A DNA stretch of 64,000 bases, from positions 23,670,038-23,734,037 of the forward strand of contig NC_088879.1 in assembly GCF_032884065.1 (NCBI RefSeq), written 5' to 3'. This DNA is from Artemia franciscana. Its lineage: Eukaryota; Arthropoda; Branchiopoda; Anostraca; Artemiidae. Of this stretch, positions 35,886 through 47,479 are shown piece after piece. The notes below the pieces were generated by a model that was not told the origin of the DNA, did no database searches, and saw only the letters and a program-made list of their open reading frames with translations. A program made the position numbers and the translations under genes. How positions within the stretch are numbered: the stretch's first letter is position 1; every line of letters starts with the position of its first letter.

Positions 35886-38800
35886 CTATCGGTAAAAGAA
35901 ATTAGGATCTAATTCAATATTTTCCATTAAGAAGCTTTTAATCTTACTTTTGAACTCTGGTAGGCTATTAGCATTTCTCAAAGTGTTTGGCAAATAATTC
36001 CATATTTTCGGTCCGGTAAATTTGATTGAAAAACCAGATGACGTGAGACGTCTCGTTTCTGTAACTAGTTGCGATGCATGTCGAGTATCATGTTGGTGAA
36101 TTTCATCATTCCTTCGAAAAGCTGACATAAACGACTCAGGTGCGGTATTTGTGCTTACTTTATATAAAATTTCGGCAATCTTTTTTTCTCGAAATTGAGC
36201 CACATTTAATATCTTAAGTCTTATTAAAAACGCCTTCAACTCTGACGAGACTCAAGCTTGCAAATTGCACGTATAGCTTTATTCTGAAGAATTTGAACTT
36301 GCTTCCATTCTGACTTATAGTTTGAAGCCCAAATGCTTATTCCATATAAAAGATATGAGTAGAATAGACTAAAATATAGGATAAGTAATATTTTATGGGG
36401 AAAAATAAATTTCAGTCTATGGAGAATACCAACAGCTCTTGACAGCTTCATACAAAGAAATTTAATGCGGATTGCCCAATCCAGCTTTTCATCAATTATT
36501 ATACCTAAATATTTAATGTGGTCAACTCGTTCAATTTTTTCGTGGTCTGCCGTATTTATCTTGCTGTCGTAAACTGGGTCATTTCCATGCTTAAAAATGA
36601 TATACTTCGTCTTTTTTTGTATTAAGGGAAAGCCCCCGCTCTTCAAAGAATTCAGTTGCTGCCTGGAGGCAAACTTCAGCGTTTGTAATTAGTTGCTCAC
36701 GGTTTTTATGTGTTAGAAATAGTACTATGTCGTCCGCAAAATTTATTATATATGCAAAGGGGATATCAGCCAAAAGTTAATTCACATAAATTAAAAAAGT
36801 AATGGTCCAAGAACTGATCCCTGGGGCACCCCACAAGTTGCATCAAATGGATCTGATAAGATACAATTAGCAAGTATTTTACTGCGTCTATTTGTTAAAT
36901 ATGACCGAATCCATTCAAGAACCGTCAACTTTATCCCATATCCTTCTAATGTTTCAAGAAGGATGTCAAAATCAACGAAATCAAAAGCTTTTGTTAAATC
37001 TAGAAAAATTGCCAGTGAATATAAACCATCATCTTGCGCCGCTTTTATATCCATTATAAGATCCGTAATTGCGAGTTCAGTGGATCTGTTTTTCCGGAAT
37101 CCATATTGTTTATCAGAAAGAATTTTATTAGCTTCAAAGTATTCATATAGTCTTTTTGCAGCAAGCTTTTCATATATTTTCGGAAAAATTGGAAGTAAGC
37201 TGATTGGTCGATAGTTATCAATTACTGTTGGGTCTCCTCCTTTAAAAAGTGGAATTAATTTGGATTCTTTTAGTTTAGTAGGGACAATACCTTCTTCAAG
37301 GTTTCTGTTTATAAGGACCGTAAGAGGCTCAATGATTGCTGGTTGTATTTTTCTTATTAGTTACAAAGAAAGTCCATCTAGGCCCGTTAATCTTGTCCCT
37401 TTAATTTCACAAATGCATTTTTTTACTTCATCACATGTAACAGATGAAAATTTTTACATTTCTGCCATTGTCTCTTGTTTCTTTAGTTTTGGAGGTGTTA
37501 CCTGTGTCATTAGTTTATTTTTTGATTTTGCATTCGACAGTTTATCTTTTATTTTTTGTCCTTTATTTACAAAAAAGGAACCAAGAAGACTTGAAATTTC
37601 TTCCGGTGATTTTATTGATTCTTTTTCACTTACTAGTTCTTTTATATGATGTATTTTTTCCGATTTATTTGGATCGATGACCGAATTAATTATTTGCCAA
37701 GTTTTCCTGGGGTTCCCATTTGCATTTTTAAAACTATTTTGAAAATATATTTCCTTTGCATTTCTTTTTAGCTGGTTTAACTTATTTCTATATTCTTTAA
37801 ACTGGTGAAAATTCTCTTCAGACGGATCATTTAAATATTGTTTATAAAGAGTTTTGCGGTTGTTAACAGAAACGAGAAGTCCCCACGTCATCCATGGCTT
37901 TCTGGGCAAATGCTTACGCTTTGGCTCCTTCAACACAGGACAGTGGTAATTATAACTGCTTGTAATTAAATCAATAAATGCCGAATACGCTGAATCTGAA
38001 TCAACGTGGGCTGGAAAAAAATCTTCCCACTGAATATAATTTAAGCTTAGTACCAGATCCGCAATATTTTTTTCTGACTCATCTCGCCGATTAAGCCTGT
38101 AATTCGTTTCTGACTTCATTTTACTTTTACCCGTCACTACTTCAATGAAAGTAGCAAAATGATCTGATGTTTGAAATAATAGCATTTCTACGAACTTTCT
38201 GACAATATTTTGGTGAGATACAAATATATTATCAATCAGAGTCGCGGACGTTGGGGTTACCCTTGTGGGTATTCGGACAGGTAACAGGTAACAATAGCAG
38301 GTAACAATATGACATACAGTTTTGAAGAAATAACAGATTTTTGTTATTTTTTAAAGATAGTAGATCCATATTAAAATCCCCAAGCATTATTAGCGGGTAC
38401 TGATGACACTTCAACTTTGTCAAAAGCTTTTCTAGTTCATCCATAAATATTTCCGTATCACCTGACGGGCTATGATATACCAACACCATTAGAATTTCCT
38501 GATGATTTAATTTTACCTTGAGACAGAATGACTAAAATATTCCTTCAACACGAACATTAAAATCAGGTATTAGCGAATAATCAAGTCCTTGTCGCACATA
38601 ATACGCTAGGCCACCTTTCCTTAGATTTTCACGGTTTAATACTTCTAACGAGAAACCCGTAATATCAAGCATTTTCTTATCCATACTCTCTGTAAGGAAC
38701 GTTTTTGTCAGTGCTAGAACATCAAATTGATTATTTCTACTAACAACTTCAGATATTTCATCATATGCTGTCTGTAATGACTGACAATTTAAGTGACCAA

Positions 38801-38966
38801 CCCTTAAGTCCGACTTATTTACCTTTTTCGAGCATTCACTTACATATCTGCATGATATAATATCTACCCATAATTCACTTTGTTCTTTGTCATCTTCACC
38901 TAGCGTTGTGTTTATCAGAGAATCCAGGCACAGGGGATTTTTTTCAAACTGTTCTAGTCGATTCAT
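35886..38966 (-). pseudogene. LINE ORF2: endonuclease plus reverse transcriptase
   Basis: The minus strand encodes an N-terminal endonuclease (HLNCQSL near 38800, then GGLAYYVR, MLGDFNMDLL near 38380, and TLIDNIFVS and SDHFATF near 38170). A reverse transcriptase follows (NYRPISLLPIF, GFRKNRSTELA, IFLDLTKAFDFVD, CGVPQGSVLGPLLF near 36800, NFADDIVLFLT near 36740) and then a C-terminal domain (FTGPKIWNYLPNTLRN). The FADD box is the RT catalytic site. Damage: a TAG at about 38535 in the endonuclease; a frameshift near 38290 beside a small tandem slip (GGTAACAATA repeated); stops near 37445 and 37370; a one-base loss in the T-run at 36786; further shifts near 36625 and 36240. Order and motifs fit the CR1/L2/Jockey group. 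The exact clade needs a tree. Confidence 0.85.
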
Positions 38967-39026
38967 CTGTATAACGCACTAAATGAACTAATTAATTAAT
39001 CACTAACCCAATGACTCCCTGTCTTG

Positions 39027-40080
39027 TTACATTACTGGTTGAGAAGGATCGGGCAATGCAATTATGTCATCGACATTCGTGATTCGCTTTGTAGTTGACC
39101 CGATTTTGACCATGATTTTTCCGTCTACTGTCCAAACATTCCAATTTCCAACTTTGTCTTTAGTAGCATTGAGGAGGTCTAGCCTCGCTTTAGTCTAAGA
39201 CTCAGAAATGAAGAGACCTGTTCCTTTTAATTTTTTTCTTTCACTCAGCACTCTTTTTGCCAACAAAACTGTTCTGAAGCTCACCTCAAAAGATGCCCCT
39301 CTCTCCTTTGTCTCGTTGCCAATCTTTCGAACATCACTTATATCGGCTATGCTGAGGTCACTAATTTCCAGCTTTTTTTTCATAATGTTCAACAGATTTG
39401 ATGACGCAGTTTGTGAGGCTGAAACCTCTTTTACGCCATGTATGACCAGCTTTGTTGCCTTTGCTTCCTGTTTCAAACAGTCAATCTCACACCATAGCGA
39501 ATTGACTGACTTTTCATAGGTCGAGATCATTTTTTAAATTCGCAGTAGTGACTTATGGTATAGTTCAAACTTCATGTCGTATTCGATCTTCAAACTGTCG
39601 TGGACAGCTTGAGTGATTTTTTCAATCTGAGAAATCGTAATTCCTGGCATATTTTCCTTTAGTTTTTCTACTTGTTTTGTGATTTCAGCAGAAACCGTTG
39701 TGCTAATATTGGCTTGATCGGACGCTATCTTGAGTGTTATTTGATCAAGCGATTCTCGAAGCGAAGTTGCGTTACTCAAGACAGTTCCACCAAGATCCAG
39801 ATTTTGAAGGATTTCTTTTAGTGCTTTTGCTACTGCGGGCCGTTTGTCAGTTTTGGCCACTTCATAACCAGCATCGTATGCCATTAGGGACCCAGCAGAA
39901 ACAATTGCGAGTTCATTTTTACCTCCGTAGCAGAGTACTTGGTACTTAACTTGACCGTCCTTAATTGGTATAACTTTTAGTATCTTCACGGGCCAGCTTT
40001 TGTAGTGTGTAAATCGGCAAAACACTGTTTCACCGATTGTAAATATCAGTGGGCGGGGACTGACTATATCTCGATACTCA
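39027..40080 (-). pseudogene. LINE ORF1 with PWWP-like N-terminus
   Basis: One minus-strand frame runs from about 40080 to the TAA at 39027, interrupted by a TAA at 39534 and a TAG near 39195. The N-terminal part reads GETVFCRFTHYKSWPVKIL, then YQVLCYGG and SAGSLMAYDAGYE. This matches the layout of a PWWP-type chromatin-binding fold (G-x-V-x-x-K/R, P/S-W-P-x-x-I/V, a V-x-F/C-[FY]-G strand, then an acidic end). A helical region follows (residues about 80-190). Next comes an RRM-like segment (LVIHGVKEV, FEVSFRTVLLAKRVL) and a C-terminal part (LDLLNATKDKVG, VWTVDGKIMVKIG) seen in ORF1 proteins of many LINEs that bind their own RNA. No ATG is found between the upstream stop and the PWWP-like part, so the true start is lost or further upstream. 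Confidence 0.65.
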
Positions 40081-40189
40081 AAGTTTGATTATAGTCCAAA
40101 AATACGGTAAATGACTTATCTTATTCGAGGTTTTTAATTAATTCAATATATAATCCTTTTTCCACCACTGGTTCAGATTCAGTCTTTTT

Positions 40190-41544
40190 ACAATTAAATA
40201 AAAAAAACTATTTTTCTTAGCTGAAAGTAAGGAGCGACATTAAAACTTAAAACGAACAGAAATTACTCCGTATATGGAATGGGTTGTCCCCTCCGCAATT
40301 CCTCGCTCTTTACGCTAAAGCTTTTAATTGTTTTAAAAAGTAGAATTGTGGCAAAGAGTCAAACTTTAGCGTAAAGAGCGAGGAATTGCGGAGGGGACAA
40401 CCCATTCCATATACGGAGTAATTTCTGTTCGTTTTAAGTTTTAATGTCGCTCCTTACTTTCAGTTAAAAAAATTAGTTTTTTTATATTTAATTTCTGAAC
40501 GTTTTTGAATTAATGCATGTTTGGTTTGGGCTCTCCACACATAAATTATTAAAATGAAATTTGTATATTAATTCTTTTTTTGGCTAAATGGCTTTCTCTT
40601 AGTTTTGATCAGACGATTTTGAGAAATAGGTGTGGAGAAGGAGGCCTAGTTGCCCTCCAATTTTTCGGTTACTTAGAAAGGCAACTAGAACTTTTGATTT
40701 TTAACGAACATTTTTATTAGTAAAAAATATACGTAACTTAAGAATTAACTTACGTAACAAACTATCATAACCTTATATTTTTATTATGTATACGAGGGGG
40801 TTTGTACCCTCGTTAATACCTCGCTCTTTACACTAAATCGTAAGTTTTGTCCCAATTCTTTAAGAATGACCAGGAATCAGAAAGGCCGTAGAATAAATAG
40901 TTGAAATCACTAAAAATATTTTAGCATAAAGAGCAAGGTATTTATCTCCTCCTAAATACCTCGCTCTTTATGCTAAAGTATTTTTAGAACCCCTCATATG
41001 CGTAATAATCTCTGTCCGTTTTAAGTTTCAATGCTACTTCTTCCTTTCATTTGAAAAACCGTTTTCATGTTTATTTTTCATTGTTTTCTTATAGTAATGC
41101 AAGAGAATCCTGCGGCCTTTTCATTGAATTTTTCTTCCCCCCATGACAGATTCCTCCAAGGAAAGATCCTCCAACATAGCCCCCTCTCCTCAGCCCTACA
41201 CCAAAACAAAATAAAATCCCCCTGAAAACGTCTATACACTTCCCAATAACCATTACTATGTGTAAACACTGGTCAAAGTTTGTAACTTGCAGCCCCTCCT
41301 CCAGTGATTGTGGGGGAGTAAGTCATCCTCAAAGACATAGTTATTATGGTTTTCGACTATGCTGAGCAAAATGGCTATCTCAAAATTTTGATCCGTTGAC
41401 TTTGGGGAAAAAATGAGCGTGGGAGGGGGCCTAGATGCCCTCCAATTTTTTTGGTCACTTAAAAAGGGCACTAGAACTTTTCATTTCCGTTAGAATGAGC
41501 CCTCTTGTGGCATTCTAGGACCACTTGGTCGAAACGATGACCCC

Positions 41545-41629
<85 letters not shown>

Positions 41630-41995
41630 ACGCACCCGTGATTTGTCTTCTGGCAAAAAATTACAAAATTCCACATTTTTGTAGATAGGAGCTTGAAACT
41701 TCTACAGTAGGGTTTTCTGATACGCTGAATCTGATGGTGTCATTTTCGTTAAGATCTTACGACTTTTAGGGGGTGTTTTCCCGTATTTTCTTAAATAAGG
41801 CAAATTTTCTCAGGCTCGTAACTTTTCATGGGTAAAACTAAACTTGATGAAACTTATATATTTAAAATCAGCACTAAAATGCGATTCTTTTGATGTAGCT
41901 ATTGATATCAAAATTCAATTTTTTAGAGTTTTGGTTACTATTGAGCCGGGTCGCTCCTTACTACAGTTCGTTACCACGAACTGTTTGATATTCAC
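40190..41995 (+). repeat. Family A copy 13, near-complete
   Basis: This is the best-preserved single-ended copy. The large hairpin is at 40190-40495 with stems CTCGCTCTTTACGCTAAAG / CTTTAGCGTAAAGAGCGAG. The second hairpin is at about 40815-40975, then the proximal and distal arms, and the terminal palindrome CAGTTCGTTACCACGAACTG ending at about 41983. The internal A-run has expanded (41548-41628). Confidence 0.9.
41548..41628 (+). repeat. Poly(A) run of 81 bases
   Basis: Uninterrupted A81 at the position where other family A copies have a short A-rich stretch (before the CACGCATCCGTGATC box). It is an internal expansion rather than a retrotransposon tail. The length may be unreliable in an assembly. 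Confidence 0.9.
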
Positions 41996-42082
41996 TTTAA
42001 TCTGTTGCGTAACACAGAAATCACTTTTCAAAATATAATCCTTTTTCAAAACTGGTTTTAACTGGACGAAGTCTGAATGAAT

Positions 42083-43169
42083 ACTTATTAAACAGTAAAT
42101 AACTTTAGCGTAAAGAGCGGGACGTTGAGGGAGGAACGGCCCCTTTCATACACGGAGTAATTTCTGTTCATTTTAAGTTTTAATGTCGCTCCTTACTTTC
42201 AGTTAAAAAAAACTTTATTTTTTTTATTTAATTTCTGAACGTTCTTGAATTAATGCATGTTTCATTTTGGCTCTCCACAAATGAATAATTAAAACGAAAT
42301 TTGTGTATTAATTTGTTTTTTTTTTGCTAAGTGGCTTTCTCTTAGTTTTGATCAGACGATTTTGAGAAAAAGGGTGGGTTAGGAGGCCTAGTTGCCCTCC
42401 AATTTTTTGGTTGCTTAAAAAGGCAACTAGAATTTTTAATTTTTAGCGAACGCTTTTATTATTAAAAAATATACATAACCTACAAATTAACTTACGTAAC
42501 GAACTTCTATACGTATATTTTTATTATGTATATGGGGGGGGTTGCCCCCTCGTTAATACCCCACTCTTTACACTAAAGCTTTGATTTTGTCCCAATTCTT
42601 TAAGGTTAACCCCCTGAATCACAAAGGCTGTAGAATAAATAGTTGAAATTACTAAATACTTTAGCGTAAAGAGCGAGCTATTTAGGAAGAGATGGATCAC
42701 CCATATTCGTAATAATCTCTGTCTCTTTTTAAGTAATGCTTAACTTTTTAACTTTCAGTTGAAACAATTTTTTCATATTCTTTTTTTTTTAATAATGCTA
42801 TAAAATCCTGCGCCCTCTTCATGGAATTTATCTTCTCCCATGAGAAATTCCTCCAAGGGAAGATCCTCCCACGTAGCCCCCTTCCCTCAACCCCCCTCCC
42901 CCACTAACCAAAAAATCATCCTAAAAATGTCTGTACCTCTGAAAAAAAAAAAAAATTAACACACACCCGTGACCGGTCTTCTGGCAAAAATATCAAGTTC
43001 CACATTTTTGTAGATAAGAGCTTGAAACTTCTACTGTAGGGTTCTCTGATACGCTGAATGCGATGGTGTAATTTTCGTTAAGATGGTATTACTTTTAGGG
43101 GGTTGTTCCCCCTATTTTCCCAAACTAGGCAAATTTTCTCAGGCTCGTAACTTTTGATGAGTGATGAAA

Positions 43170-43175
<6 letters not shown>
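42083..43175 (+). repeat. Family A copy 12, second piece
   Basis: It starts in the hairpin loop (AAACAGTAAATAACTTTAGC) with the half complementary to 35528-35691, then the proximal arm, second hairpin (42560-42690), a shortened middle and distal arm. It breaks at GATGAAACTCATATATAT, where the (TA)n tract and Helitron interrupt it. Confidence 0.85.

Positions 43176-43243
<68 letters not shown>
43176..43243. repeat. (TA)n microsatellite, left of Helitron
   Basis: About 68 bp of TA dinucleotides; the tract resumes at 45126 on the other side of the Helitron. In other family A copies this position reads ACTTATATATTTAAAATCAG, so the tract grew from the short ATATAT in the arm. Confidence 0.9.
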
Positions 43244-43244
<1 letters not shown>

Positions 43245-45122
43245 TAGCTGTTGGGGTGGCGCTTCGCGCCACCCCAACACCTAGTTGGTGGGGGCGCTTC
43301 GCGCCCCCCCCAAGCCCCCCCGCGCGCGTAAGTCGTTACGCGCCATAATAGTTACGCGCCATTGTAGTTATGTCCCTATGTCCCACCTGTGAATATAGAT
43401 ATATATATATATATGGTTTTAACTACGTAAAACTTGCGAATATACAACATTCTTTGCTGTCCCATTGTCTTTGCATATAAATAGATTGTCAGGTTATCCC
43501 CCTGTTTCCCCCGGTGTCCCCGTTGTAGTTGTGTCCCTGTGTCCCGGTCGTCATTTATATTCCCTGTGTCCCGGGTCCCGGTCATCATTTGTATCCCGGT
43601 GTCCCGGTCTGTATATACATTCGTTTTTTAGTTTTGTTTTTCTCCTTTATTTTTTTCCTTATTTTTTCTTTTTTAGCTTATTTAGATTTTTAGATTTTTT
43701 AGTTTTTTTTATTAGTTTTTAGTTTTTATTTCTTTTTAGTTTTTTTGTCCCGGTCGTCATTTATATCCCCCTGTTTCCCCCGGTGTCCCCGTTGTAGTTG
43801 TGTCCCTGTGTCCCGGTCGTTATTTATTTTTTAGTTTTTTACCTTTTTTTAGTTTTTTTAGTTTTTTAGCTTTTTTATTTTTTTTATTAGTTTTTAGTTT
43901 TTTTGTAGTTTTTGCCTTTTTTTTAGTTTTTTTAGTTTTTTAGCTTTTTTATTAGTTTTTAGTTTTTTTTGTGTCCCGGGTCCCGGTCATCATTTGTATC
44001 CCGGTGTCCCGGTCTGTATATACATTCGTTTTTTAGTTTTGTTTTTCTCCTTTATTTTTTTCCTTATTTTTTCTTTTTTAGCTTATTTAGATTTTTAGAT
44101 TTTTTAGTTTTTTTTATTAGTTTTTAGTTTTTATTTCTTTTTAGTTTTTTTGTCCCGGTCGTCATTTATATCCCCCTGTTTCCCCCGGTGTCCCCGTTGT
44201 AGTTGTGTCCCTGTGTCCCGGTCGTTATTTATTTTTTAGTTTTTTACCTTTTTTTAGTTTTTTTAGTTTTTTAGCTTTTTTATTTTTTTTATTAGTTTTT
44301 AGTTTTTTTGTAGTTTTTGCCTTTTTTTTAGTTTTTTTAGTTTTTTAGCTTTTTTATTAGTTTTTAGTTTTTTTTGTAGTTTTTGCCTTTTTTTAGTTTT
44401 TTTAGTTTTTTAGCTTTTTTATTTTTTTTATTAGTTTTTAGTTTTTTTTGTAGTTTTTGCCTTTTTTTAGTTTTTTCAGTTTTGACGTCACCTGATCCAG
44501 TTTTTTCAGGTGACGTCACCTGATCCACGATCCACAGATCCACAGACAACTTATTTTTATATATATAGATAGTTTTTTTTTTTACTTATGTCCTGGTCGT
44601 CATTTATACTCCCTGTGTCCCGGTGCTTTGTTGATTGCTAATCGAACATTCCTTTTGTCCTGGTCGCTTTCTCTTTGAGTGTCGTCATTTATTAGTTTTT
44701 TCCTTTTTTTTTAGTTTTTTATTGGTTTTTACCTTTATTTTAGCTTATTTTTCAGTTTTTTCCTTTTTTTTAGTTTTTTTTTATTTTTTATTTTTTTTAG
44801 TTTTTTACCTTTTTTTAGTTTTTTTAGTTTTTTTAGTTTTTTAGCTTTTTTACTTTTTTTATTAGTTTTTAGTTTTTTTTTGTAGTTTTTGCCTTTTTTT
44901 AGTTTTTTCAGTTTTTTTTTTTAGTTTTTTATTGGTTTTTACCTTTATAGTTTTTTTAGTTTTTTAGCTTTTTTATTTTTTTTATTAGTTTTTAGTTTTT
45001 TTTTGTAGTTTTTGCCTTTTTTTAGTTTTTTCAGTTTTGACGTCACCTAATCCAGTTTTTTCAGGTGACGTCACCTGACACATCCATCCACACATCCATC
45101 CACAACTTATTTTTATATATAT

Positions 45123-45125
<3 letters not shown>
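43244..45125 (-). mobile_element. Non-autonomous Helitron
   Basis: Read on the minus strand, the 5' end is A|TCTATATATATAAAAATA (TC at 45125) and the 3' end is a 12-bp stem hairpin (TTGGGGTGGCGC, TTC loop, GCGCCACCCCAA at 43251-43277) followed by CAGCTAG|T. This fits canonical Helitron rules: a TC start, a GC-rich hairpin, a CTAG end, insertion between A and T, and no target duplication. It landed inside a (TA)n tract. No Rep/helicase is present; the interior is TTTTTAG-rich with many GTCCCGGT boxes. A second 5' terminus lies at 44569 (same GACGTCACCTGATCC...CTTATTTTTATATATATAGA arrangement), so two 5' ends share one 3' end. Confidence 0.85.
43566..44375 (+). repeat. 405-bp tandem duplication within the Helitron
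   Basis: The block starting GTGTCCCGGGTCCCGGTCAT at 43566 repeats at 43971 (offset 405). By eye the two copies are identical over their full length, so this is a very recent duplication or an assembly feature. Confidence 0.85.
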
Positions 45126-45159
<34 letters not shown>

Positions 45160-45278
45160 CAGCATAAAAATCCAATTCTTTTGATATATGTATTGGTATC
45201 AAAATTCTGTTTTTTAGAGTTTCATTTACTATTGAGCCGGGTCGCTCCTTACTACAGTTCGTTACCACGAACTGTTTG
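45126..45278 (+). repeat. (TA)n remainder and family A copy 12, last piece
   Basis: The (TA)n tract continues to about 45157, then AAAATCAGCATAAAAATCCA and the distal arm down to the terminal palindrome and TTTGAC. It completes copy 12, which therefore spans 35528-45278 with three interruptions. Confidence 0.85.
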
Positions 45279-45334
45279 ACAAACAACTACAAAGTAGAAA
45301 CAATATGGGAAAATCTTTTCAAGACAGTTGAAAT

Positions 45335-45580
<246 letters not shown>

Positions 45581-45658
45581 ATACATTAAAATGTGAGAAT
45601 TAAAACTAATAATATTTTTTTTAAAAAAACAGCCTTAGCATTCTTACTTCAACGAAGT

Positions 45659-47155
45659 CAAACAGTTCGTGGTAACGAACTGTAGTAAGGAGCGACCCGG
45701 CTCAATAGTAACCAAAACTCTAAAATATGGAATTTTGATATCAATAGCTACATCAAAAGAATCGCATTTTAAGCTGAATTATAAATATATAAGTTTAATC
45801 AAGTTTAGTCTTACCAATCAAAAGTTACGACCCTGAGAAAATTTGCCTTATTTTGGAAAATAGGGGGAATCAACCCCTAGAAGTAACAGAATTTTAACCA
45901 AAATCACACCATCAGATTCATCGTATAAGAGAAATCTTTTGCAGAAGTTTCAAGCTCCTATCTACAAAAATGTGGAATTTTGTATTTTTTGCCAGAAGGC
46001 AGATCACGGATGCGTGTTTTTTTTCAGGGGTGATCGTATTGACCCATGGTTTTAGAATGTTGCGATAGGGCTCATTCTAACGGAAATGAAAAGTTCTAGT
46101 GCCCTTTTTAAGTGACCACAAAAATTGGAGGGTACCTAGGCCCCCTCCCACGCTATTTATTTTCCCAAAATCAACGGATCAAAATTCTGAGATGGCCAAT
46201 TTATTCAACGTAGTCGAAAAACCTTATAACTATGTCTTTGGGGACCACTTACTCCACCACATTCCCCCTGAGAGGGCCTACAAGTTAGAGGGGATATGTT
46301 GGGGGAACTTTCCATCGAGGAATTTGTCATCGGGGAAGAAAATTTACATGAAGGGAGCGCAGGATTTTCTAGCATTATTTACAAAAAAAAAAAATATAAA
46401 AAAGTTTTTTCAACTGGAAATAAGTAGCAGCATTAAAACTTAAAACGAACAGAAATTAATAAGCACATGAGGGGCTCACCTTCTCCTAATACATCGCTCT
46501 TTACGCTAAAGTATTTTTAGTAATTTCGACTATTTATTCTACGGCTTTTGTGATTCAGGGGACATTCTTAATGAATTGGGACAAAATTTAAGCTTTAGTG
46601 TAAAGAGCGAGGTACTGACGAGTATATAGGTACTAAAAACATGAGAATACAAAAGTTCGTTACGTAAGCTAATTTATAAGTTACGTATATCTTTTACTAA
46701 TGAAAACATTCGTAAAAAATTAAAAGTTCTAGTTGCCTTTTTAAGTAACCAAAAACATTGGAGGGCAACTAGGCCTCCTCCCCCACTTCTTTTTTCCCAA
46801 AATCTTTCGACCAAAACTATGAGAAAGCCATTAAGCAAAAAAAAAATATATATATATGCAAATTTCGTTTTAATTAATCCTCTGCGGAGAGCCAACATCA
46901 AAACATGCATTGATTCAAAAACATTTAGAAATTAAATAAAAAAAAGCTTTTTAGCTGAAAGTAAGGAACGACATTCAAACGAACAGAAATTACTTCGTAT
47001 ATGAAAGGGGCTGCTTCCTCAAACTTTAGCGTAAAGAGCGGGACGTTGATGAGGAAGCAGCCCCTTTCATATACGAAATTATTTCTGTTCGTTTTAATTT
47101 TTAATATCGCTCCTTACTTTCAGTTAAAAAAAACTTCTTTTTTTTAATTTAATTC
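45659..47155 (-). repeat. Family A copy 14, nested in the Penelope-like element
   Basis: It starts with TCAAACAGTTCGTGGTAACG, runs through distal and proximal arms, and ends in a shortened large hairpin (46930-47150). The loop between GCTGCTTCCTC and AAACTTTAGCG is deleted. It lies inside the Penelope-like element, so family A was mobile after that insertion. Confidence 0.85.
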
Positions 47156-47479
47156 AACCAGGAATGACAAATAGAATGAAGTGAGATGGTAAATTCACTC
47201 AAACAAAACAGAACAAAGTGATTAAATACAAGTTTTCAGAGCCAACCTTGCATTTTTGGCAGCCTGCCTCAAAGGACTTTTCATAACTGGTTCAATACTA
47301 TTATAAATCGGTTAAGTAAAATATTTTGTTGTATCATTTTTAATTAAATTTGAGCATAAAGAATTTAGTGAGAACTCCCCCAAGTCCCTGTTGAAAGAAA
47401 TATTATTATTTATTTTGAGACTAATTTCGATAGATTCCCGAACCACCTGTTTTATCCTAAATCACTACTGATGGTTGAA

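Larger units (their letters stand above)
35692..40189 (-). mobile_element. CR1/Jockey-like LINE, full-length-like but dead
   Basis: It lies on the minus strand, with the 3' end at 35692 and two ORFs (ORF1 39027-40080, ORF2 35886-38966). The 3' UTR ends in a short tandem tail read on the minus strand as GAATTGAATTGAATTGAAT, a pentanucleotide tail of the kind CR1/L2-type elements carry instead of poly(A). The element sits in the loop of family A copy 12. TACTTTATT at the left and TACTTATT near 42077 may be the target duplication. If so, the 5' end extends to about 42076 and family A copy 13 is nested in the 5' UTR. AATATAATCCTTTTTC occurs on both sides of copy 13 (40147 and 42031). Confidence 0.8.

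Noticed and set aside
36963-37680. Plus-strand open frames of 78-129 residues
   Set aside because: They are antisense shadows of the LINE reverse transcriptase and endonuclease linker.
41471-41674. Open frame with a long poly-Phe run
   Set aside because: It is the minus-strand reading of the A81 run in family A copy 13.
43465-44844. Hydrophobic, membrane-like open frames (Phe/Leu/Val-rich) and a Lys-rich frame on the opposite strand
   Set aside because: They come from TTTTTAG-rich low-complexity Helitron sequence.
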